A stretch of DNA of 64,000 bases from Streptomyces sp. NBC_01268 (lineage in GTDB: Bacteria; Actinomycetota; Actinomycetes; Streptomycetales; Streptomycetaceae): positions 4,030,001 through 4,094,000 of the forward strand of contig NZ_CP108454.1 in NCBI RefSeq assembly GCF_036240795.1. The letters run 5' to 3'. Position 1 is the stretch's first letter, and every line of letters begins with the position of its first letter. Below are positions 1-8,772 of this stretch, one piece after another. Position numbers and translations under genes: made by a program. The notes below the pieces were generated by a model, which was given only the letters and a program-made list of their open reading frames with translations, made no database searches and had not been told where the DNA came from.

Positions 1-650
<650 letters not shown>

Positions 651-939
651 CAGTCCTCGCCGTCGTCTTCTCGTGCCGTGTCCAGTCGTCACGCTACAGG
701 CTCCGTACGACATCACGGTCCGCGATGGACCGGCCATCCAACTCCCCACGCGTACACCTGTGCAAATTCCGTGCCGTTCCTGTCACGCGGCCGTCACGGT
801 TCCGGGAGCGCGGCTGTGCGGAGGGTCACGGAACGGGTACCGAACGGACACCTGGCTTGACGTGTCACTGCCCTCGGGCAGACTTGGCCGGACAATTTCC
901 GGATCAGCGCCGCCGCGCGCGCGTAGGGGGAAGCACGAG
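651..939. promoter_or_regulatory. Divergent intergenic region between two kinase genes
   Basis: These 289 bases separate two divergent kinase genes and must hold both promoters. The only candidate I can point to is TTGACG at 857-862 followed, 16-17 bases later, by an AGACTT-like sequence at 880-885, which would serve the rightward kinase. A purine run AGGGGG at 925-930 is the ribosome binding site for ATG 940. No open frame here looks real; the longer upstream extension of the kinase frame starting at 673 lacks coding-like composition. Confidence 0.4.
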
Positions 940-2574
940 ATGAGCCAGGACGGCGCACAGGGCCGCTATGCGGGCGGTTCGGTCGCGGGCGGCCGGTACC
1001 AGCTTCGCGACCTTCTCGGCGAGGGCGGCATGGCGTCGGTGTACCTGGCGTACGACAGCGCCCTGGACCGCCAGGTCGCCATCAAGACGCTGCACACCGA
1101 ACTCGGCCGCGAACAGTCCTTCCGCGAACGGTTCCGCCGCGAGGCGCAGGCCGTGGCGAAGCTGTCGCACACGAACATCGTCTCGGTCTTCGACACCGGC
1201 GAGGACACCCTCGACGGCGCCGTCATGCCGTACATCGTCATGGAGTACGTGGAGGGGCAGCCGCTCGGCTCGGTCCTCGCCTCCGACGTGCGCCAGTACG
1301 GCGCGATGCCGGCCGACAAGGCGCTGAAGGTCACCGGCGACGTGCTCGCCGCGCTGGAGACCAGCCACGAAATGGGCCTGGTCCACCGGGACATCAAGCC
1401 GGGCAACGTGATGATGACCAAGCGCGGCGTGGTCAAGGTCATGGACTTCGGCATCGCGCGCGCCATGCAGTCGGGGGTCACCTCGATGACCCAGACCGGC
1501 ATGGTCGTCGGCACCCCGCAGTACCTCTCCCCCGAGCAGGCCCTGGGCCGCGGCGTCGACGCCCGCTCCGACCTCTACTCGGTCGGCATCATGCTCTTCC
1601 AGCTCCTGACGGGCCGGCTGCCCTTCGACGCCGACTCGCCGCTCGCCATCGCCTACGCCCACGTCCAGGAGGAGCCGGTCGCCCCGTCCTCCGTGAACCG
1701 CGCGGTGACCCCCGCGATGGACGCGCTGGTGGCCCGCGCCCTGAAGAAGAACCCGAACGAGCGCTTCCCCAGCGCCGCCGCGATGCGCGACGAGTGCCTG
1801 CGGGTGCTGTCGGCCGGGCAGACCGGCGCGCCGATGATCGTCGCGGGCGGCCCGGTGCAGAGCGGTTCGGGCGTCGGCTCCGCCGTCTTCCCGCCGGTGG
1901 GCCAGACCCCGCCGCCCTCGACGCACGGCATGCAGACCCCGTACCAGCCGACGCCGCAGCCGGGCCCCTACGGGGTGCCGACGCCGGCGCCGTCGTACGG
2001 CTATCCGCAGCAGGTCCCGACGCCCCCGCCGGCGCCCGTCTACCAGACGCCCGCGCCGATGTCCGCGCCCATGCCGGGGCCGTACACCGTGCCCCAGCAG
2101 CAGGCCCACGCCCCCGTCGTGGGCGGCGGCGCCTCGCCGAACCGGTCGAAGATCGCCATCGGCGCCCTCGCGCTGCTCGTGGTCGCCGGTGTGGTCACGG
2201 GCATCTCGCTCTACGACCGCGAGCCCGCGGACGAGCCCGTCGCGAACGGCCCGAGCCAGAGCAGCAGCGCCGCCCCCGGCTACAAGGGCCCGGACCTCAC
2301 CAAGACCATCGCCACCAAGAAGTGCACGGAGCCGTCCGAGTCGAGCAACGACCCGGACAAGTTCGAGGTCCCGGACTTCACGTACAAGAACATCCAGTCG
2401 GTGAAGGCCTGCATCCAGGCCGCAGGCTGGAAGATCAAGGCCGAGTCCTCGGTCGACGAGGCGACCTTCGGCCAGGGCACGGTCATCACCCAGTACCCGC
2501 GCCAGGGCACCGACATCGCGAAGGACGACGCCGAGTTCACCCTCCAGGTTTCCACCGGCAATCCGCCGCAGTGA
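940..2574 (+). CDS. Membrane Ser/Thr protein kinase with one PASTA-like domain
   Basis: The product is a 544-residue receptor-type Ser/Thr kinase. The kinase domain occupies about residues 20-285: LGEGGMASVY, Lys49 in VAIKT, HRDIKPGN with Asp151, and MDFGIA with Asp169. A Pro/Gln/Tyr-rich cytoplasmic linker (about 300-400) follows, then one membrane helix at about 403-425 and an extracytoplasmic domain whose segment from about 474 (EVPDFTYKNIQSVKAC) reads like a single divergent PASTA repeat. PknB-type kinases usually carry three to four PASTA repeats, so this one would sense something different or weakly. ATG 940 is preferred over the longer frame from 673 because AGGGGG precedes it. It is divergent from another kinase. 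Confidence 0.93.
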   Translation: MSQDGAQGRYAGGSVAGGRYQLRDLLGEGGMASVYLAYDSALDRQVAIKTLHTELGREQSFRERFRREAQAVAKLSHTNIVSVFDTGEDTLDGAVMPYIVMEYVEGQPLGSVLASDVRQYGAMPADKALKVTGDVLAALETSHEMGLVHRDIKPGNVMMTKRGVVKVMDFGIARAMQSGVTSMTQTGMVVGTPQYLSPEQALGRGVDARSDLYSVGIMLFQLLTGRLPFDADSPLAIAYAHVQEEPVAPSSVNRAVTPAMDALVARALKKNPNERFPSAAAMRDECLRVLSAGQTGAPMIVAGGPVQSGSGVGSAVFPPVGQTPPPSTHGMQTPYQPTPQPGPYGVPTPAPSYGYPQQVPTPPPAPVYQTPAPMSAPMPGPYTVPQQQAHAPVVGGGASPNRSKIAIGALALLVVAGVVTGISLYDREPADEPVANGPSQSSSAAPGYKGPDLTKTIATKKCTEPSESSNDPDKFEVPDFTYKNIQSVKACIQAAGWKIKAESSVDEATFGQGTVITQYPRQGTDIAKDDAEFTLQVSTGNPPQ

Positions 2575-2686
2575 TTTTCCGGGCCGGGGCCCGTCCCCGT
2601 CCGGATGATCCGGGATGCCGGGTGTGTCCCCTCATGTGACGCTGAGTCGAAGAACTCGGCGGCTCGGCACGGGAGGGGGTCACCCG

Positions 2687-3532
2687 GTGACTCCAGCACT
2701 CCGCACGGCACGGTCACGGGCCCTCGGACCCGTCCTCGCCTGCTGTTTCACGGCATGCGCGGTGTCCCTCACCGGGCCGCAGGCCGCGTACGCGTACGGC
2801 GCCGAGGTCACGCCCGTCGGCCCGGGCCACCCCGCCACGACCGGGAACCGCACCGGTACGGCCGACAGCGAGAACGACACCGACGACGACGAAGAAAGTG
2901 GCGGCGGCGGGGGCAGTACGGGCCGGGGCCCCGCGCCCGCGCGCACGCCGTCCGCGCCGCCCGCGCACACGCGCCCCACGAGCACGGCGCCGCCGCGCGG
3001 GACCGGGGCGCCCCCGCCGACCACCGCCACCGCCACCGCCGTCCCGCGCCCGACCGCGACCGGTTCGGGTGCCGGTGCCGGTTCCGGTGCGCCCTCCTCG
3101 ACCGCCTCCCCCGCGCCCGCGCCGAGCGGTGCCGCCGCCGGGCCCGACGGGCGGCCCGCCCCGGACGGCTCCGCCTCGCTCGCGGGGCGTCCCGCGGGCG
3201 AGGGCCGGGAGCGCCCCGGACGGCCCCCCGAGCCGAGCTCGACCGTCGCCACGACCCCGTCAGAGCCGTCGGGAAGCCCCTCCCGTACCAAAACCGCAAC
3301 AGAGGACGAGCCCGCCCTGGAGGCGGACGAGGCCGTCGAGGCGGTACCTGAGACGGAGATGCCGCCACCGTCCTCCTCGGCCGCGGCACTGCCGGCCGCG
3401 GCGCCCCGGATCGGCGCGGAAGCCGTCGCCACCCTCTCCGACCGGCGGATTCCGGTGCTCACGCTCGGCGTGGGGCTCGCTCTGATGGGGCTCGGCATCG
3501 GCTTCCTCGGGGTCCGGATGCGACGCCGCTGA
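2687..3532 (+). CDS. Secreted Pro/Thr/Ala-rich protein with C-terminal membrane anchor
   Basis: I do not recognise a family. The 281-residue product has a signal peptide (Arg-rich start, then a hydrophobic stretch ending near TGPQAAYA, about residue 36), a long low-complexity region rich in Pro, Thr, Ala and Gly, an acidic patch (about residues 60-75), and a C-terminal helix TLGVGLALMGLGIGFLGV followed by RMRRR. That order, helix then positive tail, resembles a cell-wall sorting signal, but I see no LAxTG- or LPxTG-like motif before the helix. GTG 2687 is chosen because GGAGGGGG lies seven bases upstream. The long minus-strand frame over the same bases is a composition artefact. Confidence 0.75.
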   Translation: MTPALRTARSRALGPVLACCFTACAVSLTGPQAAYAYGAEVTPVGPGHPATTGNRTGTADSENDTDDDEESGGGGGSTGRGPAPARTPSAPPAHTRPTSTAPPRGTGAPPPTTATATAVPRPTATGSGAGAGSGAPSSTASPAPAPSGAAAGPDGRPAPDGSASLAGRPAGEGRERPGRPPEPSSTVATTPSEPSGSPSRTKTATEDEPALEADEAVEAVPETEMPPPSSSAAALPAAAPRIGAEAVATLSDRRIPVLTLGVGLALMGLGIGFLGVRMRRR

Positions 3533-3560
3533 GCCCTGCCGGAAGCCCCGGGTCCTCCTT

Positions 3561-3585
3561 GAGTCGGACCCCGGGGGTCCGACTC
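3561..3585. terminator. Hairpin terminator
   Basis: GAGTCGGACC and GGTCCGACTC form a perfect 10-bp inverted repeat around a five-base centre. It lies 28 bases after the stop of the secreted-protein gene and just before the padR promoter. There is no clear U-tract, as is common in Streptomyces terminators. Confidence 0.75.
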
Positions 3586-3592
3586 AGGGCGC

Positions 3593-3630
3593 TTGTGGGC
3601 TCGGGCATACCCGGTATACATACTGAGTAT
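3593..3630 (+). promoter_or_regulatory. padR promoter with overlapping operator-like repeat; leaderless start
   Basis: TTGTGG (3593-3598) and TATACA (3615-3620) are 16 bases apart, a good vegetative promoter. Transcription would begin at about 3627-3629, directly at the ATG at 3629, so the mRNA is probably leaderless; no Shine-Dalgarno sequence precedes that ATG. The near-palindrome ATACTGAGTAT (3620-3630) and the hexamer GTATAC (3614-3619) overlap the -10 box and start codon, as expected for an autorepressor site of the PadR protein. Confidence 0.55.
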
Positions 3631-4270
3631 GTCGATCCGCCACGGGCTTCTCGCCCTCCTCGAACGCGGCCCCCGCTACGGCTCGCAGCTCCGCACGGAG
3701 TTCGAGTCCCGCACCGGCTCCACCTGGCCGCTCAACGTCGGACAGGTCTACACGACCCTGGCCCGGCTCGAACGGGACGGCATGGTCGGCCAGGACGGCG
3801 AGGACGAGGCCGGACACGCGCTCTACGCGATCACCGACAAGGGTCGTGAGGAGCTGCGCGCCTGGTTCGAGAACCCCGTCGACCGCACCAGCCCCGCCCG
3901 CGACGAGCTCGCCATCAAGCTGGCCATGGCGGTCGGGGCGCCCGGCGTCGACATCCGCGACGTCATCCAGTCCCAGCGCCGGCACACCGTGAAGGCGATG
4001 CAGGACTACACCCGGCTCAAGGCGCAGGCGATCACCGCCGTCGAGAGCGGGGGCGCCCGCGAGCGCGACGACGTCGCCTGGCTGCTCGTCCTGGAGCAGC
4101 TGATCTTCCAGACCGAGGCGGAGGCCCGCTGGCTGGACCACTGCGAGTCCCGGCTGATCCGGCTCTCGGCGCTCTCCGCCGCCTCACCCGCACCACCCGT
4201 TCCGCCCGGGGCGCCGTCCCACACCGCTCCGACCGCTTCAGCCCTGCCGGGAGCCACGGGGGTTTCGTAA
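3629..4270 (+). CDS. PadR-family transcriptional regulator
   Basis: The 213-residue protein begins with the PadR winged helix (MSIRHGLLALLERGPRYGS, with NVGQVYTTLARLERDGMV as the recognition part, about residues 1-80), followed by a Vir_C-like helical dimerisation part (about 95-175) and a disordered Pro/Ala tail. PadR proteins repress exporters or detoxification genes and release DNA on ligand binding. The gene lies directly upstream of an ABC ATPase and an FtsX-type permease on the same strand, so it probably controls them and itself. ATG 3629 coincides with the predicted transcription start. A GTG/ATG further upstream in frame would run through the promoter, so it was rejected. Confidence 0.9.
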   Translation: MSIRHGLLALLERGPRYGSQLRTEFESRTGSTWPLNVGQVYTTLARLERDGMVGQDGEDEAGHALYAITDKGREELRAWFENPVDRTSPARDELAIKLAMAVGAPGVDIRDVIQSQRRHTVKAMQDYTRLKAQAITAVESGGARERDDVAWLLVLEQLIFQTEAEARWLDHCESRLIRLSALSAASPAPPVPPGAPSHTAPTASALPGATGVS

Positions 4271-4451
4271 CCCGGCAGGCACCGCTTCCGACCGCTCCGC
4301 AAGCAACCCGACCAGACCCAGACCGTACGCACCGGCACCGGCACCGGCCCCGGCATCAGCACCGTCCGCGGCACCGGCACACCGCCGTCCGCCACACGGC
4401 CGTCGGCACCCGCCCGCCACCCGCCCGCGTACGCCCGAGGGGGATCCCGCC

Positions 4452-5189
4452 ATGTCCATACAGCAGCAGCCCGTGCTGCGTCTGCAGCAGCTGACCCGCG
4501 TCCACGGCGCGGGCGCCACCGAGGTCCACGCCCTGCGCGGCATCGACCTCGACGTCTACCCCGGCGAACTCGTCGCCGTCATGGGCCCGTCCGGCTCCGG
4601 CAAGTCGACCCTGCTCACCATCGCCGGCGGACTCGACACCCCCACCTCGGGCCGGGTGATCGTCGAGGACACCGACATCACCTCCGCGAGCGTCAAGCAG
4701 CTCGCCGCCCTGCGCCGCCGCAGCATCGGCTACGTCTTCCAGGACTACAACCTCATCCCGGCCCTCACCGCCGCCGAGAACGTGGCCCTGCCCCGCGAGC
4801 TGGACGGCGTCTCCGCCCGCAAGGCCCGCACCGAGGCCCTCGCCGCCCTCGCCGAGATGGAGCTCGGCCACCTCGCCGACCGCTTCCCCGACGAGATGTC
4901 CGGCGGCCAGCAGCAGCGTGTGGCCATCGCCCGCGCCCTCGTGGGCGACCGCCGCCTCGTCCTCGCCGACGAGCCCACCGGCGCCCTCGACTCCGAGACC
5001 GGCGAGTCCGTCCTCGCCCTGCTGCGCACCCGCTGCGACGCCGGTGCCGCCGGTGTCCTGGTCACCCACGAGCCGCGCTTCGCCGCCTGGGCCGACCGGG
5101 TCGTGTTCCTGCGCGACGGCGCCGTCGTCGACCAGACCGTACGCAGCGAGGCCGACTCGCTCCTGACCGGCCGGGCGGCGCAGCAGTGA
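4452..5189 (+). CDS. ABC transporter ATP-binding protein (MacB/LolD type)
   Basis: The 245-residue protein is a complete nucleotide-binding domain: Walker A GPSGSGKST near residue 45, Q-loop in YVFQDYNL, signature MSGGQQQR, Walker B LVLADEPTGALDS and the switch His in VTHEP. The insertion pattern is that of the LolD/MacB/FtsE branch, which pairs with FtsX-like permeases and drives conformational work rather than bulk pore transport. The stop overlaps the GTG start of the permease gene (GTGA at 5186-5189), so the two are translated together. A PadR gene lies 181 bases upstream; the intervening DNA is GC-rich with short GCACCG repeats and shows nothing else. Confidence 0.95.
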   Translation: MSIQQQPVLRLQQLTRVHGAGATEVHALRGIDLDVYPGELVAVMGPSGSGKSTLLTIAGGLDTPTSGRVIVEDTDITSASVKQLAALRRRSIGYVFQDYNLIPALTAAENVALPRELDGVSARKARTEALAALAEMELGHLADRFPDEMSGGQQQRVAIARALVGDRRLVLADEPTGALDSETGESVLALLRTRCDAGAAGVLVTHEPRFAAWADRVVFLRDGAVVDQTVRSEADSLLTGRAAQQ

Positions 5190-8050
5190 ACACATGGCTC
5201 CACTCCTGGCGGGCCGCGATCCGCATCGCCCGGCGCGACGCCTGGCGCTCCAAGGGCCGCAGCTTCCTCGTCCTCGCGATGATCGCGCTGCCCATCCTCG
5301 GCGTGAGCGCCTTCGACGTCACCCTGCGCAGCTCCGAGCTGACCGCCGAGCAGACGACGGAACGCGCCATCGGCGCCGCCGACGCCCGCTTCCGGGACGC
5401 CCAGGTCAGCGGGGTGCCGGTCTACCAGGACCCCGCGGGCGAGCAGCACACCCCGGTCAAGGACTACGACAACGAGCCCTGGCCGGACGGCCCGACCGAC
5501 GTCCGCAAGGTCATCCCGGCCGGCACCACCGTCCTGACCGACACCAACGGCACCGCCAAGCTGACCACCGCGCACGGTCTGCTCCAGACCGAGGTCCGTG
5601 AGCTCAAGGCCGCCGACCCCGTCGCCCGCGGCATCATGCGCCTCCAGGAAGGCAGCTTCCCGGAGAAGGACGACGAGATCGCCGCGACCACGCACTTCCT
5701 GGAGACCAGCGGCCTGACCGTCGGCTCCACCCTCACCGCGCGCGGCTTCGACCGCACGTACCGGATCACCGGCGCCTACGAGCTCCCCAACGACCTCAAG
5801 ACGGACCAGGTCAACGCGCTGCCCGGGGCCTTCCTCGCGCCGTACGGGCAGGCCGTCGAGAAGGCCGGGATGCAGGCGCCGGCGCTCTCCACCACGTACC
5901 TGGTGCGCAAGCCCGGTGGTTTCACGTGGAACATGGTCCAGCAGATCAACGCCAAGGGCGTCGTGGTCGTCTCGCGTGCCGTGGCCCTCGACCCGCCCTC
6001 GGACGCCGAGGTGCCGCTCTTCCAGAAGGACGGCTGGCGCACCTACGACACCAGCCTGGCATCCGACGCCGCCGCGCTCGCCGCCGCGGGCACCGTGGTC
6101 GGTCTCGCGATGCTGGAGATCTGCCTGCTCGCCGGCCCCGCCTTCGCGGTCGGCGCCCGGCGCTCGCGCCGGCAGCTCGGACTCGTCGGCGCCAACGGCG
6201 GTGCTCGCAGCCACATCCGGGCCATCGTGCTCAGCGGCGGACTCGTCATCGGCGTCGCCGCGGCCGTCGTCGGCACCGTCCTCGCCCTGATCCTCACCTT
6301 CGCGCTCCGCCCGCTCCTCGAGGACGCGATGGGCCAGCGCTTCGGCGGCTTCACCATCCGGCCGCTCGAACTCCTCGGCATCGCCGGACTCGCCGTCCTC
6401 ACCGGACTGCTCGCCGCGATCGTGCCCGCCGTCACCGCCTCCCGGCAGACCGTCCTCGCCTCCCTGACGGGCCGTCGCGGCATCCGCCGCAGCAGCCGGG
6501 TGCTGCCCCTGGTCGGCCTCGGCGCCGTCCTCCTCGGCGCGGCCATCGCCCTGTACGGATCGGTGGTCTCCGACCAGTTCGTCATCGTCGCCGGCGGCTC
6601 GGCCATCGCCGAGCTGGGCGTGGTCGCCATGACCCCCGCCCTGGTCGGCCTGTTCGGCCGCACCGGCCGCTGGCTGCCGCTCTCGCCGCGCCTCGCCCTG
6701 CGGGACGCCGTGCGCAACCGGGGCCGTACGGCACCCGCCGTCGCCGCCGTCCTCGCCGCCGTCGCGGGCACCGTCGCCGTCTCCACCTACGCCGCCAGCC
6801 GGGACGCCCAGGGCCTCGCCGAGTACGAGGCACGCCTGCCGTACGGGGTCGTCGCCGCGCTCGTCACCGAGGAGGGCGGCCGGGACGCCCCGGCGGTCCG
6901 CGAGGCCGTCCAGCGCATCTTCCCCGTCGATGTCCGCGCCGACGTCTCCCGGATCGCCGTCGGCAAGCCGGGCTGCGAGCCCTGGGGCGGCGGCAAGGGC
7001 TGCGGCCGCTTCGAGGTCATCGTCCCGCGGGCCAACGAGTGCCCCCTGTGGGCCTTCTCCCCCGACGGATCCGACCCCGCCGAGAAGTTCACCAAGGAGC
7101 AGCGCCGCGAGCTCAGCACCAAGGACTGGCGCTGCCAGGCCAGCCCCGGCAACGGCGTCTACTTCGAGGGCGGCATGCTCGTCGCCGACGCCCCGATCCT
7201 CAAGATCCTCGGCATCGACGACCCCGGCGCCGCCAAGGCCCTCGCCGACGGCAAGGTCGTCAACTTCCTGAAGACGCAGGTCGACAGGAAGACCGGCACG
7301 GTCGGCATCAAGCTGATCACCGACACCGAGGCCGCCGACCTCGCCTCCCAGAAGAACCAGCCGGTCCCCGGCGAGGTCAAGAACCTCCCCGCCTACCAGG
7401 TGCCCGGCTCCCCGCTCTCGTACGGCGTGCAGAGCATCCTCAGCCCGGCCGCCGCCAAGGCCGCAGGACTGACCACCGTCCCCATGGGCGCGTACTTCAG
7501 CACCGACCGCCTGCCCGACAGCGAGCAGCGGCAGAAGCTGGACAGCGAGATCGCCAAGCTGGGCAGCACCGTCGACCTCACCCTGGAGGAGGGCTACGTC
7601 AGCAAGACCAGCCTCGTCCTCCTCGCGCTGACCGTCTTCGCCGGCCTGGTCACCATCGGCGCGGCCGGCATCGCCACCGGGCTCGCCCAGGCCGACGCCG
7701 AGGCCGACCTCAAGACGCTCGCCGCGGTCGGCGCCCCGCCCCGGGTCCGCCGTACGCTCAGCGGCTTCCAGTGCGGAGTCGTCGCCGCGATGGGCGTGGT
7801 CCTCGGCTCCGCCGCCGGAGTCCTGCCCGCCATCGGGCTGCGGCTCACCGAGGAGCGCGAGCAGCTGCGCTTCTACCAGGAGAACCTGGAGAACGGCTGG
7901 TCCAGCTCGGACACCCCGCCGTACGTGCCGATCGTCGTCCCCTGGGAGACGCTCGCCGCGCTCCTGGTGGCCGTACCGCTGGGCGCCGCGCTGCTGGCCG
8001 CCCTGGTGACCCGCTCCCGGGGAGCCCTGGCCCGCCGCGCCGCGCACTAG
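5186..8050 (+). CDS. FtsX-like ABC transporter permease
   Basis: The 954-residue protein is a fused permease with two FtsX units. A first membrane helix lies near residues 25-45 (FLVLAMIALPILGVSAF), a long extracytoplasmic domain follows, then three-helix FtsX cores at about 295-420 and 810-945, separated by a second large soluble region. Several further helices lie near 435-500. Such proteins act with the adjacent ATPase in mechanotransmission, lipoprotein or antimicrobial-peptide handling. The substrate cannot be told from sequence. GTG 5186 overlaps the ATPase stop. Cys residues in the second ectodomain (about residues 595-660) may form disulfides. The gene contains a parS-like sequence at 5919-5932. 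Confidence 0.92.
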   Translation: MNTWLHSWRAAIRIARRDAWRSKGRSFLVLAMIALPILGVSAFDVTLRSSELTAEQTTERAIGAADARFRDAQVSGVPVYQDPAGEQHTPVKDYDNEPWPDGPTDVRKVIPAGTTVLTDTNGTAKLTTAHGLLQTEVRELKAADPVARGIMRLQEGSFPEKDDEIAATTHFLETSGLTVGSTLTARGFDRTYRITGAYELPNDLKTDQVNALPGAFLAPYGQAVEKAGMQAPALSTTYLVRKPGGFTWNMVQQINAKGVVVVSRAVALDPPSDAEVPLFQKDGWRTYDTSLASDAAALAAAGTVVGLAMLEICLLAGPAFAVGARRSRRQLGLVGANGGARSHIRAIVLSGGLVIGVAAAVVGTVLALILTFALRPLLEDAMGQRFGGFTIRPLELLGIAGLAVLTGLLAAIVPAVTASRQTVLASLTGRRGIRRSSRVLPLVGLGAVLLGAAIALYGSVVSDQFVIVAGGSAIAELGVVAMTPALVGLFGRTGRWLPLSPRLALRDAVRNRGRTAPAVAAVLAAVAGTVAVSTYAASRDAQGLAEYEARLPYGVVAALVTEEGGRDAPAVREAVQRIFPVDVRADVSRIAVGKPGCEPWGGGKGCGRFEVIVPRANECPLWAFSPDGSDPAEKFTKEQRRELSTKDWRCQASPGNGVYFEGGMLVADAPILKILGIDDPGAAKALADGKVVNFLKTQVDRKTGTVGIKLITDTEAADLASQKNQPVPGEVKNLPAYQVPGSPLSYGVQSILSPAAAKAAGLTTVPMGAYFSTDRLPDSEQRQKLDSEIAKLGSTVDLTLEEGYVSKTSLVLLALTVFAGLVTIGAAGIATGLAQADAEADLKTLAAVGAPPRVRRTLSGFQCGVVAAMGVVLGSAAGVLPAIGLRLTEEREQLRFYQENLENGWSSSDTPPYVPIVVPWETLAALLVAVPLGAALLAALVTRSRGALARRAAH
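5919..5932. other. parS-like sequence, one mismatch
   Basis: GTTTCACGTGGAAC differs at one base from the perfect palindrome GTTTCACGTGAAAC bound by ParB. It sits inside the permease coding sequence and encodes ordinary residues (Gly-Phe-Thr-Trp-Asn). The near-oriC location fits the distribution of Streptomyces parS sites. Whether ParB tolerates this change is not visible from sequence. Confidence 0.5.
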
Positions 8051-8085
8051 GACCCCGCCGCCGCACACGCGTTCGTTGCCATGCC

Positions 8086-8126
8086 GTGCCCCTGTACGAG
8101 GGTGGATCACCCCCGTACAGGGGCAC
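8086..8126. terminator. Hairpin terminator after the ABC operon
   Basis: GTGCCCCTGTACG (8086-8098) and CGTACAGGGGCAC (8114-8126) form a perfect 13-bp stem with a 15-base loop, 35 bases after the permease stop codon. Confidence 0.8.
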
Positions 8127-8163
8127 ACCGTGTGGTGAGGCATGTGTGCGAGAGAATGGCGGC

Positions 8164-8715
8164 ATGGAGATGCCGAGGAATGACAGGTCGCAGGAGCACC
8201 CCCAGGTCCTCATCGTGGGCCAGGACGGGACGGCGCTCGGCGGCACTCAGGGTGACGACGAATCCCGCGAGGTCCCGGTGACGGAAATGGTCGAGCAGCC
8301 TGCGAAGGTCATGCGGATCGGCAGCATGATCAAGCAGCTTCTGGAGGAAGTCAGGGCGGCCCCTCTCGACGAGGCCAGCCGCGTCCGGCTCAAGGAGATC
8401 CACGCCAGCTCCGTGAAGGAGCTGGAGGACGGTCTCGCGCCCGAGCTGGTGGAGGAACTGGAGCGGCTCTCCCTGCCGTTCACCGACGAGGCCATCCCCT
8501 CCGACTCGGAGCTCAGGATCGCGCAGGCCCAGCTGGTGGGCTGGCTCGAAGGCCTCTTCCACGGCATCCAGACGGCGCTGTTCGCCCAGCAGATGGCGGC
8601 CCGCGCCCAGTTGGAGCAGATGCGCCGGGCGCTCCCGCCGGGCGCCTCGCACGACGATGACGACGACCACGGCCCGGGCCACGGGCGCGCGGTCGGGTCG
8701 GGGCCGTACCTGTAG
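8164..8715 (+). CDS. bpa: Bacterial proteasome activator (Bpa/PafE family, DUF2587)
   Basis: The 183-residue protein matches the Bpa family: a disordered N-terminus, a conserved helical core from about residue 45 (EQPAKVMRIGSMIKQLLEEV) to about 155 (FAQQMAARAQLEQMRRAL) and an acidic linker. The last residues are G-P-Y-L, the hydrophobic-Tyr-Leu tail that docks in the alpha-ring pockets and opens the 20S gate. Bpa forms a dodecameric, ATP-independent ring that feeds unfolded proteins to the 20S core. No proteasome gene lies in this window. ATG 8164 follows GAGAG with good spacing; the longer frame upstream lies in the terminator region. The gene is single, flanked by two hairpins. Confidence 0.93.
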   Translation: MEMPRNDRSQEHPQVLIVGQDGTALGGTQGDDESREVPVTEMVEQPAKVMRIGSMIKQLLEEVRAAPLDEASRVRLKEIHASSVKELEDGLAPELVEELERLSLPFTDEAIPSDSELRIAQAQLVGWLEGLFHGIQTALFAQQMAARAQLEQMRRALPPGASHDDDDDHGPGHGRAVGSGPYL

Positions 8716-8733
8716 GCCGGACACGGACGAGAA

Positions 8734-8767
8734 GGAGGCCCGGCGCTGACGACAGCGCCGGGCCTCC
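8734..8767. terminator. Bidirectional hairpin terminator
   Basis: GGAGGCCCGGCGCTG and CAGCGCCGGGCCTCC make a perfect 15-bp stem closed by the four-base loop ACGA. It lies between the convergent bpa and oxidoreductase genes and can serve both. Confidence 0.88.
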
Positions 8768-8772
8768 GGTCG

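Noticed and set aside
673..939. Longer kinase start at 673
   Set aside because: The 89 added codons lie in the divergent promoter region and look unlike a kinase N-terminus. ATG 940 has a ribosome binding site.
2680..3621. 313-codon minus-strand frame opposite the secreted protein
   Set aside because: The plus-strand gene has a ribosome binding site, signal peptide and membrane anchor. The minus frame crosses the hairpin at 3561-3585 and has no start signal.
4745..8143. 1132-codon open frame on the minus strand
   Set aside because: It lies antisense to the ABC ATPase and permease genes, whose motifs are clear. Its residues are Gly/Asp/Glu/Arg-rich without family motifs, a typical shadow frame in 72 percent GC DNA.
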